DNA from: Anastrepha obliqua
Taxonomy: Eukaryota > Arthropoda > Insecta > Diptera > Tephritidae
Reading direction: 5' to 3'
Assembly: GCF_027943255.1 (NCBI RefSeq)
Contig: NC_072895.1
Coordinates: forward strand, 79,548,001-79,612,000
DNA: 64,000 bases
In this document: positions 22,387 to 33,212 of the stretch, piece by piece
Layout: each line of letters starts with the position of its first letter
How positions within the stretch are numbered: the stretch's first letter is position 1
Position numbers and translations under genes: made by a program
The notes under the pieces: model-generated
The model's database searches: none
Told to the model about the DNA's origin: nothing
What the model saw: the letters and a program-made list of their open reading frames with translations, nothing else

Positions 22387-23475
22387 CAGGGTTTGATTGA
22401 AAAGTAATGATCCTTCCCGCGCGGAGCGTCTGCCAAGCGGTCAACCGAATCGGCTGGTGGGGGAAAATGATCGTTGGACCTTCCCCTTCCACTAGAAACC
22501 GGTCCCAGTTCGCTGGCAACAGCGGTGCAGTCAACACCGCTCCGCGCGTGAAAGTTGTATTAAAAGTGTGTTAGGATTTTGCAGTGGCGATGGCCATGCT
22601 GATCATCTTTTCCGACTCTGGAGGCATCGTCCACCTCCGTTGTACCTCCAGGAAGCACTGTAACCGCGGCATTTTACAAAGAAGTACTCCTTCGACTGAA
22701 AAACCGCGTCGCCCGGGTTCGGCCCGACCTCGTCAATAATTGGACCCTTCATCACGACGATGCGCCGGCGCACACCGCGTTCCTCTGCACCTCTGCATTG
22801 GCCAAGATGGGGGTTCCAGTGCTTCCCCACCCTCCCTACAGCCCACACCTGTCCCCTACGGACTTCTTCTTGTTCCCGCGCGTGAAAAGAAAGCTGAAGG
22901 GGAGGCGTTTCGACTCCATCGAGGCGATCCAAAAAACTGTGACAGCCGAATTGAACGCGATTCCGGCGGATGAGTTTAACAATTTTTCCTGCAGTGGAAG
23001 GGCCGCTACCAGCGGTGTATTGACGCTCAGGGGTCCTATTTTGAAGAATATTAGTTGTATAATATAATGGCGGCCGCCGTAGCCGAATGGGTTGGTGCGT
23101 GATTACCATTCGAAATTCACAGAGAGAACGTTGGTTCGAATCTCGGTGGAACACCAAAATTAAGAAAAACCTTTTTCTAATAGCGGTCGCCCCTCGGCAG
23201 GCAATGGCAAACCTCCGAGTGTATTTCTGCCATGAAAAAGCTCCTCATAAAAATATCTGCCGTTCGGAGTCGGCTTGAAACTGTAGGTCTCTCCATTTGT
23301 GGAACAACATCAAAACGCACATCACAAATAGGAGGAGGAGTTCGGCCAAACTCCCAGAAAGGGTGTACGCGTCAATTATATATATATATATATATATTAT
23401 ATATAGTTGTATAAGCCAAAAGGTTTAATAAAACTTCTTAAAAAATAAGGCTCATTACTTTTCAATCAAACCCTG
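22387..23475 (+). mobile_element. DD34D mariner, internally deleted, carrying a nested SINE
   Basis: TA-flanked element (22385-22386, 23476-23477) with inverted ends CAGGGTTTGATTGAAAAGTA. The central coding region has several frameshifts but retains, read across frames, LDPSSRRCAGAHR (shifted) and, from 22798, the frame MGVPVLPHPPYSPHLSPTDF followed by FLFPRVKRKLKGRRFDSIEA. Compared with its sister at 48557-49492, the segment between the N-terminus and the first catalytic Asp is largely missing. SINE copy e occupies 23063-23403. Confidence 0.88.
23063..23403 (+). mobile_element. tRNA-derived SINE, copy e, inside a mariner
   Basis: Full-length copy: head GGCGGCCGCCGTAGCCGAAT, B-box GGTTCGAATCTCGG, complete body, then a TA-repeat tail (about 23378-23403). 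The 11-mer TAGTTGTATAA occurs immediately before (23052-23062) and after (23404-23414). The sister mariner has this 11-mer once, uninterrupted. This gives a proven insertion, its target duplication and the empty site in one window. Confidence 0.96.
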
Positions 23476-24119
23476 TAGGTCTGCATTCGAATTTTTTCCG
23501 AAAAAAGGAATGAAGAAATTTCTGAGACGTTGCAAAACATTCGCTCTAAGAGGGGCAAATATCACAAAAGGTGCAAGAACGCAAAACTTATAAGAACTTG
23601 CAAGTTTTCATGGCGCGCAATTGCACAAAACTAGAAAAAATGAAATATTGCAAGTTATACTATTTTTATGTGAACTTGTTTCTATTTTAACTTTTTCACT
23701 ACTAATTTTTATTTGTTTATTGTTGTATTAATACTCATAAAAAGCTCTTTTTTAATGGCGAATTCTTACAAGTAAAAATCTATGTAGTAAAAACTTGCAT
23801 CTTCCCCTCAAAATGAACTTTCACTGAGCACTCAATTTTTCTTCGCAATTTTTTTTGACAAAAAGTTTTCAATGACAAAACGTGATTGTAACAATTCTTC
23901 AAACTATCGCGTATGAAAACACACTCTGACATTCTTAACTGTATCTGTCCGAATTAAAACCTTTCCAAGCGCAGTCTGAATTCGATTGCGTAAAGCAAAA
24001 ACGCAAGTTTTGTCAGGAAATACTTGCAGCAACAGCTAAATGATTTACTGACGACTTATAAGGTCGACGAAAATCCAATAGAATGCTAGAACAAAGATCT
24101 CAAATAGCATAAGAAGATT

Positions 24120-25140
24120 AATTGCCAAGGTGACAGATGGGAAGAACCAGGGCGAAGATATACTGTTCACTAGACAGGGCTAGTTGAACAGGGTATTACT
24201 GTTAAAACAACAACAACAACAACCAAGGCGAAGATATCGAAATATCGGGCCGGCTTTGGATAGGTAGAAGCTTAACCTGCTACAATATCTTGAACGTAAT
24301 TGTGGCAAGATGACTCGAGTTGTTGTGTTGTAGCAGTTTACTAAACCTTGTCAGTGCTATGTAGTCACCGGTTGTCTTGGTCTCAACGCATACCGTAGCT
24401 GTCCTGATTACAGCCGACGGTGGTATGGCCTCTCTCTGTACTGGATGCGGTGGATGTTATATTAGGTTTTGGATCTCGTCAGTGAAGTCGAAGAGATGCC
24501 TGCAGATGCAACAACAACAAGATGCCTCTTAACGTGCTTGGTGTGGTTCAGCCCCCGTTAAGTACCTGGTTCCTGTGGTAACATCCCAGCAGGAAATGCT
24601 TGATGGACATTATATGCCTTGATAACAGTATTTTGGCTGTCTTAAATGTCGCCATTTGGTCGGTGATTGGTATCGTCACCGGTGGCACTGTCTAATGAAA
24701 ATTTATGGAGTTTCCCTGAAATATTTTTTGTCGGAGCTGCTGGAACGCGGCGGTGGAGAGCGTTGAACATTTCCTCTACCACTGCTCTGTTCTTACCAGA
24801 ATGCGATATCGCTGTCTAAACTGTTACTTCTTTGGATGTGTAGTAGAGAGACGAAATAGTTTTATCACAACTACATTCGGGATATTGTAGCAGACTCCTG
24901 GATGTTGCAGAGAACTCCTACTCATCTAGAATTGAACTATACATATTTAGCATATGTGCAGCATGTGCGGGTACACCCAACACTACACGAACCATCACTT
25001 CACATGCCCACTTAAACTCGCTAATTGGACACCCCTTTCCCTCGACCCAACTTGTCGCAGAAGCCTATTTCATAGGCTTATCGCTACCTTCCGCAGTTAG
25101 AAACCGTCTATTCCTTCCACACTGCACAAGCACTTAACAG
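24120..25140. mobile_element. Mosaic of non-LTR retrotransposon fragments
   Basis: At least three pieces adjoin. A plus-strand tail at about 24160-24215 ends in GTTAAAACAACAACAACAAC. A minus-strand 3' end runs from about 24600 to 24320 and ends CACTGACAAGGTTTAGTAAA then CTGCTACAACACAACAA, like the copy at 17.8 kb. A plus-strand C-terminal piece at about 24690-25130 includes ELLERGGGER and, after a frameshift, EHFLYHCSVL; it then aligns with the block that ends the 17.6-kb copy (..CTAATTGGACACCCCTTTCC..). No intact domain survives. The area acts as an insertion sink upstream of Paip1. Confidence 0.5.
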
Positions 25141-25364
25141 AAAGATGTTATATTCCCTGATTTAATCTCCCCAACGGGCAGTCCTGTTGCTCGAATTTAA
25201 ATCCGACCGATCATTTCAGCTAGAATGCTGAAAAATTATGAGGAATGCTGTTCGTTTTTAATAAAAGGGTGCCTTTTTTAATATTTGTAAATTATATTTA
25301 TTTAATTTGTTTTGTTAAATTTATGCAATGTATTTTACCATTTTATACATTTGTTTTTTTTTTC

Positions 25365-25366
25365 AG
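25365..25366 (+). other. 5' untranslated splice acceptor of Paip1
   Basis: A long T-run followed by CAG|GAATTTTAC gives a strong acceptor 112 bases before the Paip1 ATG. It shows that an upstream non-coding exon exists, though its position is not proven. Confidence 0.6.
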
Positions 25367-25478
25367 GAATTTTACAACGAACCGAATTGCAAAGTTTAAA
25401 CGAATCATAGGAATAAACCATAGAATATTAGAGTAAGCCACCTTAATATTTTAAACACCAAGACATAAATAAAATATT

Positions 25479-27038
25479 ATGGATATAACTCCGGGTCGTG
25501 CCCCATTTACTGAGGATGAAGATTATACACCATTGCGAAAGCCAAAGTCGGCCAGCAATACACCAACACACGGCGCTACGTCGCATTCGCTAACTGCGAA
25601 TCCCACTGACGCTTATGTACGCACTGTGTCGCCATCAAAACTGTCACCGTACGCTAAAGAGTTCGTGCCGCGCTTCGGTGGCAGCGGTAGCAACTCCGCG
25701 GTTGGAGCTCAAGAGCGGTTAGAACGTCATCAACAACAGTACAATCAGCAAAACTATCAACAATATCAGCAGCAACCGGCGCGTCTACAACGCTACTCAA
25801 ATGGTTACCAACATAATCATAATCTTAGCCATAATCAGCAACAATACGGTCAACAAATCACCTCACTGACTGCGTCTGTGCAGGAGCGCTTGAAGATAGG
25901 AGCTGGAGCCAGCAGTAGTGGGAGTAAAAATACTGCCAATAATTATTACAACCAACAACATCAACAGCATCAACATCAACACCATCCCAGACATAACAAG
26001 CATCATAATAATCAACAGTCGCAACATCATCATAATCAGCATCACGGTGGACAAGGCCGCTACCAACGACACAATAATGCCGGTGCATCCAGTTCAACTG
26101 GTGGCAGTGGTAATACCGGGTCAGATGTGGAAATGATTGCACTTGACTATTTGCAGACCGTCATTCAATGTCTTAATCAAAATCCTGGCCAATTTGACAC
26201 AATTGCCACGCGGTTTCTTACCATATTTGAGGGAATGGAGAATAACCAATATGTGCTCTCGAATGCCATGGAAGACATTTTTAATGAATCTATACAGAAT
26301 CCCAACTTCCGCTACATGGGCGCCAAGCTCTACAACCTTTTGCACATGCTCAACTTAAAGAAAGACTCGCTTTTCCACACGCTGCTCAAGTGTAAGCTGG
26401 ACTACCACCAGCAGGAGGTTTTGCAGTATATGCAGAGTAACCAGCAGCAAAAAGTACGTGAAACAGCTCTCTTCCTCGCCGAATTGTATATGCAGTTGCG
26501 CGGTGATGACACTCGTATCCACCTAATTGCTGAAAATATAGTGTATTCACTTAAGCAATTGCTGTCGAAGGAGTCCTCAGACAATGTCCGTTGCATTTGC
26601 TTAACACTGAAATTGGCGGGCTATGATCTGACTGCGGACTGTCCCACTGAAATGCGTGAAATTATAGAACGTTTGGACGCTGTGAATGTTAAGTGGCCGG
26701 GAAAATATCCGCTGGCGGCAAATGTTATATCGTTGCAGAAGAACAACTGGGGTCGAAAAGTGAATTCGCCAACTGCAGAGGTTGAGGCTGCGGCTACAGC
26801 GGCGGCGAAAACTCCCGAACCGTTGCGCATGAGTGATGAGCCTATCTTTTACGGACCGGATGGGCGTGAACTTACAGCAGAAGAAACTGACTTTTTAGCA
26901 GACGGGGCAGCGGCGATGCCGGGTAGTGGTTCTACAGATGAAGACGCTGATCTCGATGTTGATTTGGATCCCGAAATGGACGAGGAGACTGAAAAAGCTT
27001 ACAAAGAGTTTTGCAAGCAAAATAATGCCAACACATAG
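25479..27038 (+). CDS. Paip1: Poly(A)-binding-protein-interacting protein 1-like (PAIP1) translation factor
   Basis: PAIP1 proteins bind PABP and eIF4A/eIF3 to stimulate cap-dependent translation. The 519-residue product is encoded in one exon. Residues 55-66 (LSPYAKEFVPRF) are a PAM2 motif that docks the PABP MLLE domain. Residues about 82-190 form a low-complexity Gln/His/Asn-rich linker. A MIF4G domain spans about 217-425, with ALDYLQTVIQCLNQNPGQFD, NFRYMGAKLYNLLHMLNL, RETALFLAELYMQLR and RCICLTLKLAGYDL. The C-terminus has EPIFYGPDGRELTAEE and an acidic end, ETEKAYKEFCKQ, comparable to the second PABP-binding region of PAIP1. The start is the first ATG after the acceptor at 25366. Length is slightly above mammalian PAIP1 because of the linker. 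The symbol follows the family name; the species' own symbol is unknown. Confidence 0.92.
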   Translation: MDITPGRAPFTEDEDYTPLRKPKSASNTPTHGATSHSLTANPTDAYVRTVSPSKLSPYAKEFVPRFGGSGSNSAVGAQERLERHQQQYNQQNYQQYQQQPARLQRYSNGYQHNHNLSHNQQQYGQQITSLTASVQERLKIGAGASSSGSKNTANNYYNQQHQQHQHQHHPRHNKHHNNQQSQHHHNQHHGGQGRYQRHNNAGASSSTGGSGNTGSDVEMIALDYLQTVIQCLNQNPGQFDTIATRFLTIFEGMENNQYVLSNAMEDIFNESIQNPNFRYMGAKLYNLLHMLNLKKDSLFHTLLKCKLDYHQQEVLQYMQSNQQQKVRETALFLAELYMQLRGDDTRIHLIAENIVYSLKQLLSKESSDNVRCICLTLKLAGYDLTADCPTEMREIIERLDAVNVKWPGKYPLAANVISLQKNNWGRKVNSPTAEVEAAATAAAKTPEPLRMSDEPIFYGPDGRELTAEETDFLADGAAAMPGSGSTDEDADLDVDLDPEMDEETEKAYKEFCKQNNANT

Positions 27039-27318
27039 GTAAAGGCAGAGCAGTTCAACGGCAGTAGAGTAGTTACGCATAAAAGGCGGAAAAATATTGA
27101 CCATATTCCAAAAACTCGAAATTCATGCAGCAAGAAACAGTATGCATATAAAAGTATAGTACCCTGTCAATGTATCATTAAGTGTCTATCCAATTTCAAG
27201 GCATTTTATGTGAAATTAATGCTGTGAGATTCTGGACTTTTTTAGATAATTTTTTGGGGGTTGCTTTACAATTAGGTTGAAATTACAGTTGTCGCATGTG
27301 ATGCTAAATCAAAAAGGA

Positions 27319-27324
27319 AATAAA
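27319..27324 (+). other. Candidate proximal polyadenylation signal of Paip1
   Basis: AATAAA lies about 280 bases after the stop. Further AATAAA motifs follow to about 28.56 kb, so alternative longer 3' ends are possible. Confidence 0.4.
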
Positions 27325-29378
27325 AAATAACTTAAGTATAACTAATTTAGAATTTTAAAAGGGAAAGGACCATATAGTAGAATAGTGAAAGACTACTTTT
27401 ACTTTTGTGTGAAATTATTCAAAAGCGATCTTGGATGTGATATTATTAAACGCATAAATTATTAGTTATTTGGCGATTGTCTAATATGTTTGTTGTAGCT
27501 TTCAATTTAGATGTAATATTTTTTTCAAATTTGAAAAAAATTCTATTACTCAGAACCTTAGCTGAACATTAAAGACTTATCTAGAAGCAAATTCGCGTTT
27601 TGGTTTCTTGTTTTTTCGGATATCATGGTAATATCTCTTGTCTCATACGTATATTTTCGGATCCTTTGTTTTAAATATACATACATAATATGTATTTATA
27701 ATAGGTCACTAAATTTTAGTCTTTCAGCGAGTATTTACATTCACTTCCTAATCATCCGATTAGTCATGTTCTTAATAATAAACTCTTAATACCTCGAAAT
27801 TGCTCTAGACTGATTAGCGAACGGCGAATGATTAACTGTAATTTCAGCTCTCCGAGGGCTAGTTAACAAACGGAACTAATTGGTCGATTTTTGTTTTATT
27901 GCCTTCCGAGCTTCCGTTTTGAATAGGCGTCTAAGAGTTTATGTTCGTTCTTCGTCACGCCCTCACGTCGTCACTATGACTTAATTTTTTATATTTTATA
28001 ATAAGCAACTTAACTCATTTATTTCCGTTTTGTTTGTTCACGATCTTCTGTCAAATTAATTAGATGCATGCACAGTTGGTTCATTTCTTGCATTTTAGTT
28101 ATGCATGATATTGTACAATTTTGACTGGAATTGTAAACGAAATTAATTCGATTTAGTATTTGAAATGTTTAACTCGTCTTATTTTCTTTATAAAATGACT
28201 ATGTATGGCTATAAAAAATTAAAGCGAAAAAAAGTTAAAATAATTTAAAAACGAAAATTGTGAAAAAAATATTAAATTAGTTGTAAAATAAAAACAAAAA
28301 AACGAAACAAAAAAATTGCATGAAAGAAAAAACAATAATGTGTCGTTTTTGTCTGTTCCGATATCTTTGGATTTAGAAACTCGTTTGGAGATGTAAGTTA
28401 AGTTATGTTTTTGAAAATGAAATCAAATGAACATAACTCAATTACATTCGGTACACCCTTTTTTATGGATCATTGAAAAGAAAAACAAAAAAAAAACATT
28501 CCCAATGTATTGTCCAACAGTGTTTACTCAACACGAGCAAACGCTAATAAATATGAAATAAATATGTCTATCAGGCCCACTTTGTCGAAGGCAGTACTAG
28601 TTCAGAGGGTAGATTTTTTTTCTTTTTTCATGCGGCGTTGAAGCTCAAACTTTTTGGCCGAAAGTGCAATTAAGTGCGATTTCAAATGAAATTTCTGTTT
28701 TCAAACTGGTAGAATTTTTGTAGTAGATTTTAACGTTCTAACTCCTACTTAAATAAGTATTTTTGACCAGTAATAAAGACAGCAATAGTTAAGCATCGCT
28801 AAAACGGCAATTAGTCGGTCAAAATGTGTCGCGAAAATTTTAAGCGGGCATTTTTACGGGGGTCACTGAATATAAAAAACTTGTACAGGTATAAGTGTGT
28901 GAGAGAGCTTTGCGAACACTTACACTTAGATAATAGGTAATACATTGGATGAATTTTATATTTTATACATCATAATTTCTCTACTGCACCCATGTATCCC
29001 TTACCCCATTTTGGGGGTTTTCTATTGCTAACATTTTTATCTAAATCTTTTCGTGTTGCGTGTTGTAACACACCAAATTCCAAATGGATTTGAAGAAAAT
29101 CTATACCGGAGCCAAAGTAGGTTTTTTGTTATAATATGGTGTGGAAGTAGTATACCTATATTGATTTCTCGGATCTGCGACAAAACCTAAGTATTTTCAC
29201 CAGCTTTTCTTTTTATGTCCACTATTTGTTTACAAAAGCTCATTGCTTAACATAAATTCAATTTTAATTTTGTATACAAAACTTAGAAAAAGTCCATAAA
29301 TTTATACATTTTTGCCAAACTTTTAGATCCGGACTTGTCGAGAATATGAAATTAATTGATCTATTTGTTTGTGAACGT
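27325..29378. other. AT-rich DNA, probable 3' UTR then intergenic
   Basis: No coding frame or element recognised. The first part could belong to a long Paip1 3' untranslated region. Confidence 0.4.
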
Positions 29379-29401
29379 AATGGCTTTGGTATGTTCATGT
29401 A

Positions 29402-30263
29402 CAGGGTGGGCCATATAGCGTTTGCTTTTTGAACCACCTATTTTTTTGAGAATGGTAACACAAATGACATGTCAAATGTGTTCATAATTTACTTAAAGGT
29501 TTGACATTTACGAAATGGGACGCTATATGCTTGAACAAAATTGGGAAATATTGAAAACCTATTTCCAAAGTGGCGAATCTTCTTCTTTTCTGATTTTCAC
29601 ATCGGTGGCTACGTTAATGAGCAAAATTGTCGGATTTGGGGCTCAGAAAATCCACACGTTACTGTAGAGAAGCAAATGCATCCACAACGAGTCACTGTTT
29701 GGTGCGGTTTTTGGTCTGGCGGCATCATCGGGCCATTTTTTTTTCGAAAATGAGCGAGGAGCCGCGGTTACAGTAAATGGCGAGCGTTACCGTGACATGC
29801 TCAACGAGTTGTTTCCAAAAATTGAAGAGGATGACATGGACGACATTTGGTTTCAACAGGACGGTGCAACCTGTCACACTGCCAAAGTTACACTCGAACT
29901 TTTGGCTACCGTTTTTGAAAACCGAATAATCAGCCGAAATTCCGATATCAATTGGCCGCCTCGGAGCTGTGAGTTAGGCCCGTTGGACTATTTTTTGTGG
30001 GACAAATGCTATGCGAACCATCCAGAGACGATTGATCGAAGTTGCCATTCATGAAATTGGAGCCCAAACAATCCAAAATGTGCTTAAAAATTGGGTTGAT
30101 CGAATGGCCTACTGTAAAGCCAGTCGTGGCAGTCATTTGAACGATATTATTTTTCATTCATAATTATTTTCAATCTTCAAAATAAAAAAAAAAAGTTTGA
30201 AAAAATATTGATGTTTTTTTTTTATAGCCGATTCAAAAAGCAAATTTTACATGGCCCACCCTG
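29402..30263 (+). mobile_element. DD41D mariner, internally deleted copy 2, inside a SINE tail
   Basis: An 862-bp sister of the 20293 element, with ends CAGGGTGGGCCAT and ATGGCCCACCCTG and TA on both sides (29400-29401, 30264-30265). It has the same internal junction (CAAAGTGG..TC joined to TTCTTCTT), so both descend from one deletion derivative. It also lost 9 bases that encoded the first catalytic Asp neighbourhood (DEAHF). The second and third Asp regions (QQDGATCHT, GPLDYFLW) are kept. It interrupts the tail of SINE copy f. Confidence 0.92.
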
Positions 30264-30265
30264 TA

Positions 30266-30460
30266 TATATGTATGTATAATTGGCGCTTGCACCCTTTTT
30301 GGGCGTGCGTCTTGCTGTTGTTCCACAAAATGGAGCGACTTACAGTATGAAGCAAACTCCGAACCCCATCTGCCGCCTTCCGAGTAAAACTGTTTCTATC
30401 ATTTGGTGTTTCATACCCGGACATTTGAACCCGCGCACTTCCGAATGGGTTGGTGCCAAC
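30266..30460 (-). mobile_element. tRNA-derived SINE, copy f, internally deleted, with 14-bp target duplication
   Basis: Minus-strand copy with its TATG/TA-rich tail against the DD41D element. The body is shortened: CCAATT tail junction, CACCCTTTTTGGGCGTGCG, TTGTTCCACAAAATGGAGCG, then a jump to the head region. The 14-mer AATGGCTTTGGTAT flanks the compound locus at 29379-29392 and 30461-30474. It is best explained as the SINE's target duplication, later separated from the tail by the DD41D insertion. Confidence 0.78.
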
Positions 30461-30474
30461 AATGGCTTTGGTAT

Positions 30475-31045
30475 ACTACTAACATACCAACCTTGGGCCG
30501 AGGAAAAATTCTGTTTCGACGGGTTGAATCAAAAGTTAGATGGATGTTAGATAAGTGGGCTTAAGATTAAGAGGCCATGTGAATAGGTAGTTAGTATCTT
30601 GGGGTCGGTTCTGCTTGATTCTGAAGCTTTTCGTTCTGGTGGTTCCGATGATGGCATTCGCGAGTTGGGAGTTTAGGAAGGTGGTAAGAGACTCCCGATG
30701 AATGTTTATGAACTGTCTGGCCGCCGTAGCCGAATGGGTTGGTGCGTGACTACCATTCGGATTTCGGAGTACGTTGGATCACATCTCCGTGAATGAAGAA
30801 ACAGTTTTTTTTCTAATAGCGGTCGCCCCTCGGCAGATAATGGCAAACCTCCGAATGTATTTCTGCCATGAAAAAGCTCCTCATAAAAAAATATCTGTTC
30901 GGTGTCGGCTTAAAACTGTAGGTCTCTCCATTCGTGGAACAACATAAAGACGCACGCCACAAGGAGGACCTTGGCCAAACGCCAAAAAAGGGTTAGTGTA
31001 GTCGAAGAGATGTCTTCAAACTTGCCTGGGAGGTGGCCCCGCCGA
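30475..31045 (-). mobile_element. Non-LTR retrotransposon C-terminal fragment, interrupted by SINE g
   Basis: On the minus strand, 31045-30997 carries PPPRQV-RHLFDYT. After the SINE, 30718-30475 continues with INIHRESLTTFLNSQLANAI, DTNYLFTWPLNLKPTYLT and LIQPVETEFFLGPRL. The order matches the C-terminal block of the family, with a central deletion and broken frames. Confidence 0.6.
30719..30996 (+). mobile_element. tRNA-derived SINE, copy g
   Basis: Plus-strand copy with head GGCCGCCGTAGCCGAATGGG and an intact A-box, but the B-box is damaged (GGATCACATCTCC instead of GGTTCGAATCTCC). The body is otherwise complete to CCAAAAAAGGGTTAG. It lacks the long AT tail and splits a LINE fragment. Pol III transcription is unlikely. 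Confidence 0.85.
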
Positions 31046-32320
31046 CGCTGTCAAGATGGTGGATAAAACGATTACCGCTTAAGCGATTTTGACTGAGTTT
31101 AAAAAGTGTGCTAGTAGTTTTTTGTACTAATCGGCGCCAGTTTGAAGCATCAAGCGAAGCAAATTCGTTCTCCACTTGCTCTAGCCCAAGGCAGGCCTTC
31201 GTCTTCCTGTGCTACCACCAGCAGGTGCCCCATCTCCTTTCACACGCCTTTTCCAAGGTAAAGTCCAATAAGTTTATTGATGGCTTTAGTATTTTGACCA
31301 ATATTCTCCATAGGACTTTTTATGTGAAGTTCAGAAGACCAATTCCGCGATTGCAGGGCCATTCTTGTTGTGGCCCCACCAATAATTTTAGGGTTTCCCC
31401 CACAGATTCGGCTATTTGGAATTTAACATAATGTGTGTGAAGGCGCTATGAATTTATGGATCCGAATTGGAAAATTCTGTGATCGGACGAAATGGTTTGT
31501 TTTCCAAAGAAAAGTCAACGTAGCTCCCAAAGTTCTTTTTTAATAGAAGCTACTGTTAGGTGGACGAGTGTTTCTTTTTGAGAGTATGATTGAGTGCAAG
31601 GTTTGACAGGCAATTCGAAGAGACAATTGAAATTCCAATTAGATGAGCGACCCATGAGTAAAAATAAAAACCGAAACTGAAGGTGGGGGTGGGGGTTCGG
31701 GGTCAGAACCCGAATCAATATAAAATGCAAGGGCTGAGTATTGCCGAAAAATATTAAAAGTAGAAGGAAATAAATAAGTATTATTGCTGAACAGAGAAAT
31801 CTTGTAGTAATATATCGGTGTGTGTGTTGGTTACGCGCGCTGGAGTTTTTCTCCCTTGTATTGAATAGAGTTATATTATATATAAATGTCGCAAGCAATG
31901 CTTAACAAAATAAAATCTTACCTTAAGAGAGTACGTGTGTACTATTTTTTAAACAATTCGTACAGTGATGTGTCATTGTGAGTAACAGAGTCGCATTTAA
32001 TAAAAGAGTATTAAGTATTTGAGATTTATAAGCGCAAAAACATTACTTTTTGAATTATTATCCCCTTAAATTTCAAAAGGAGCTGGGGCTCGTGTATAAG
32101 TATGAAGATTTTTGAAAAATCCTTATATGTGAGTCAAAATATTTTTAATTTAAAGCCAAAGTGAAATCAACTGTGCCTTCATAAAATGTTTCTCAATAAT
32201 TTTAAACCGACGCCCTGGCAAATCAACCAATTGAAGAGAATTTTGAGCAGAGAGAGAGAGTGCTTGCGCCACCACCCGTTTGTGTATTTGCCGTTGCATC
32301 GATGCCAACAGAAAGTCAAT
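31046..32320. other. Intergenic DNA, nothing firmly recognised
   Basis: The 31046-31430 part has a more balanced composition and short open frames on both strands, perhaps older retroelement debris. Beyond 31500 it is AT-rich with no features. Confidence 0.35.
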
Positions 32321-32326
32321 TTGAGT

Positions 32327-33212
32327 CAGTTCGAGTCTCTTGTTCGTATCGTTCACTAGTGTTTTAGAATTTTATATCCGTAAGATTCTTTGGTGCTCTA
32401 CGCTAAATATTTTTTCAAGAATACAAACAGCTACATACATACGTGAAAAATAAAACTGAATGAATTTTCAGTGATACATACATACATGTATGCGCATATG
32501 TACATATATCCATGGCTTTGGGTATATATATGTACCTATATGTATATGTACATATGCGCTATATTGTTTTATATTTCTTATGCTAAAATTTATGGAATGT
32601 CTTATGTTAAAATATAATGTTTTTGCTTAAATACATACTTCCGTAGGCACGATTGTGTATGTATGTATGTATGTATGTATGTAATGCTTTTATTTATATC
32701 ATAATTTTCGTAGGAATTGAAAAACAAATTCAATTTTCTTAGTGAACATAAAGTGAAAGAGGCAGTTAATTATATTACGAAGTAAGTGTGAAAGTGTGCG
32801 TTGCTAACGAAAAAGGAACACAAATTTTACTAAATTTTTGCATGCCAAAAGGTTAGAACAAAATTTGTTGCGATAAATCAATAGTTTTAATAAAACGAAT
32901 TAATTTTATATTAAAGTGTTACCAGCTAGTGCGCCCGAAAGCAGGCCTTGAAAAAAAAACACAAAAAACAACAAACAACGAAAGTGTCTGATTTGTAATT
33001 TTCTATTATTTCCATTGAATCGAGCAACAGTAATATCTACCGACAATACGTAAATCGTGTACGGCAATACGAAGAACAGACAACCCCTCTAACACTCTAT
33101 ATCCTGCCACCCAAAAGGCCGTTGAATTAAATTCCATTTTGCTATATTTTCTTCACATCAACATTGGTGGTGGTTGTGTCTGTTAACGAAAGGATAAGCA
33201 ACAGACAAATAG
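32327..33212 (+). other. Possible long 5' non-coding exon ending at a strong splice donor
   Basis: A GAGTCAGTTCGAG context at 32324 resembles an insect initiator (TCAGTT). The run ends at 33212 with ACAAATAG|GTAAGTTA, a consensus donor. No ORF is present, as in many fly genes with distant coding exons. A (GTAT)n microsatellite lies within. If real, the coding part is outside the recognisable sequence here. Inference only. Confidence 0.2.
32657..32683. repeat. (GTAT)n microsatellite
   Basis: About six uninterrupted TATG/GTAT units. Shorter versions of the same motif occur throughout the window. Confidence 0.9.

Noticed and set aside
25858..26142. Overlapping open frames on both strands inside the PAIP1-like gene
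   Set aside because: They are shadows of the CAA/CAT-rich Gln/His tract; repetitive triplets leave all frames open.
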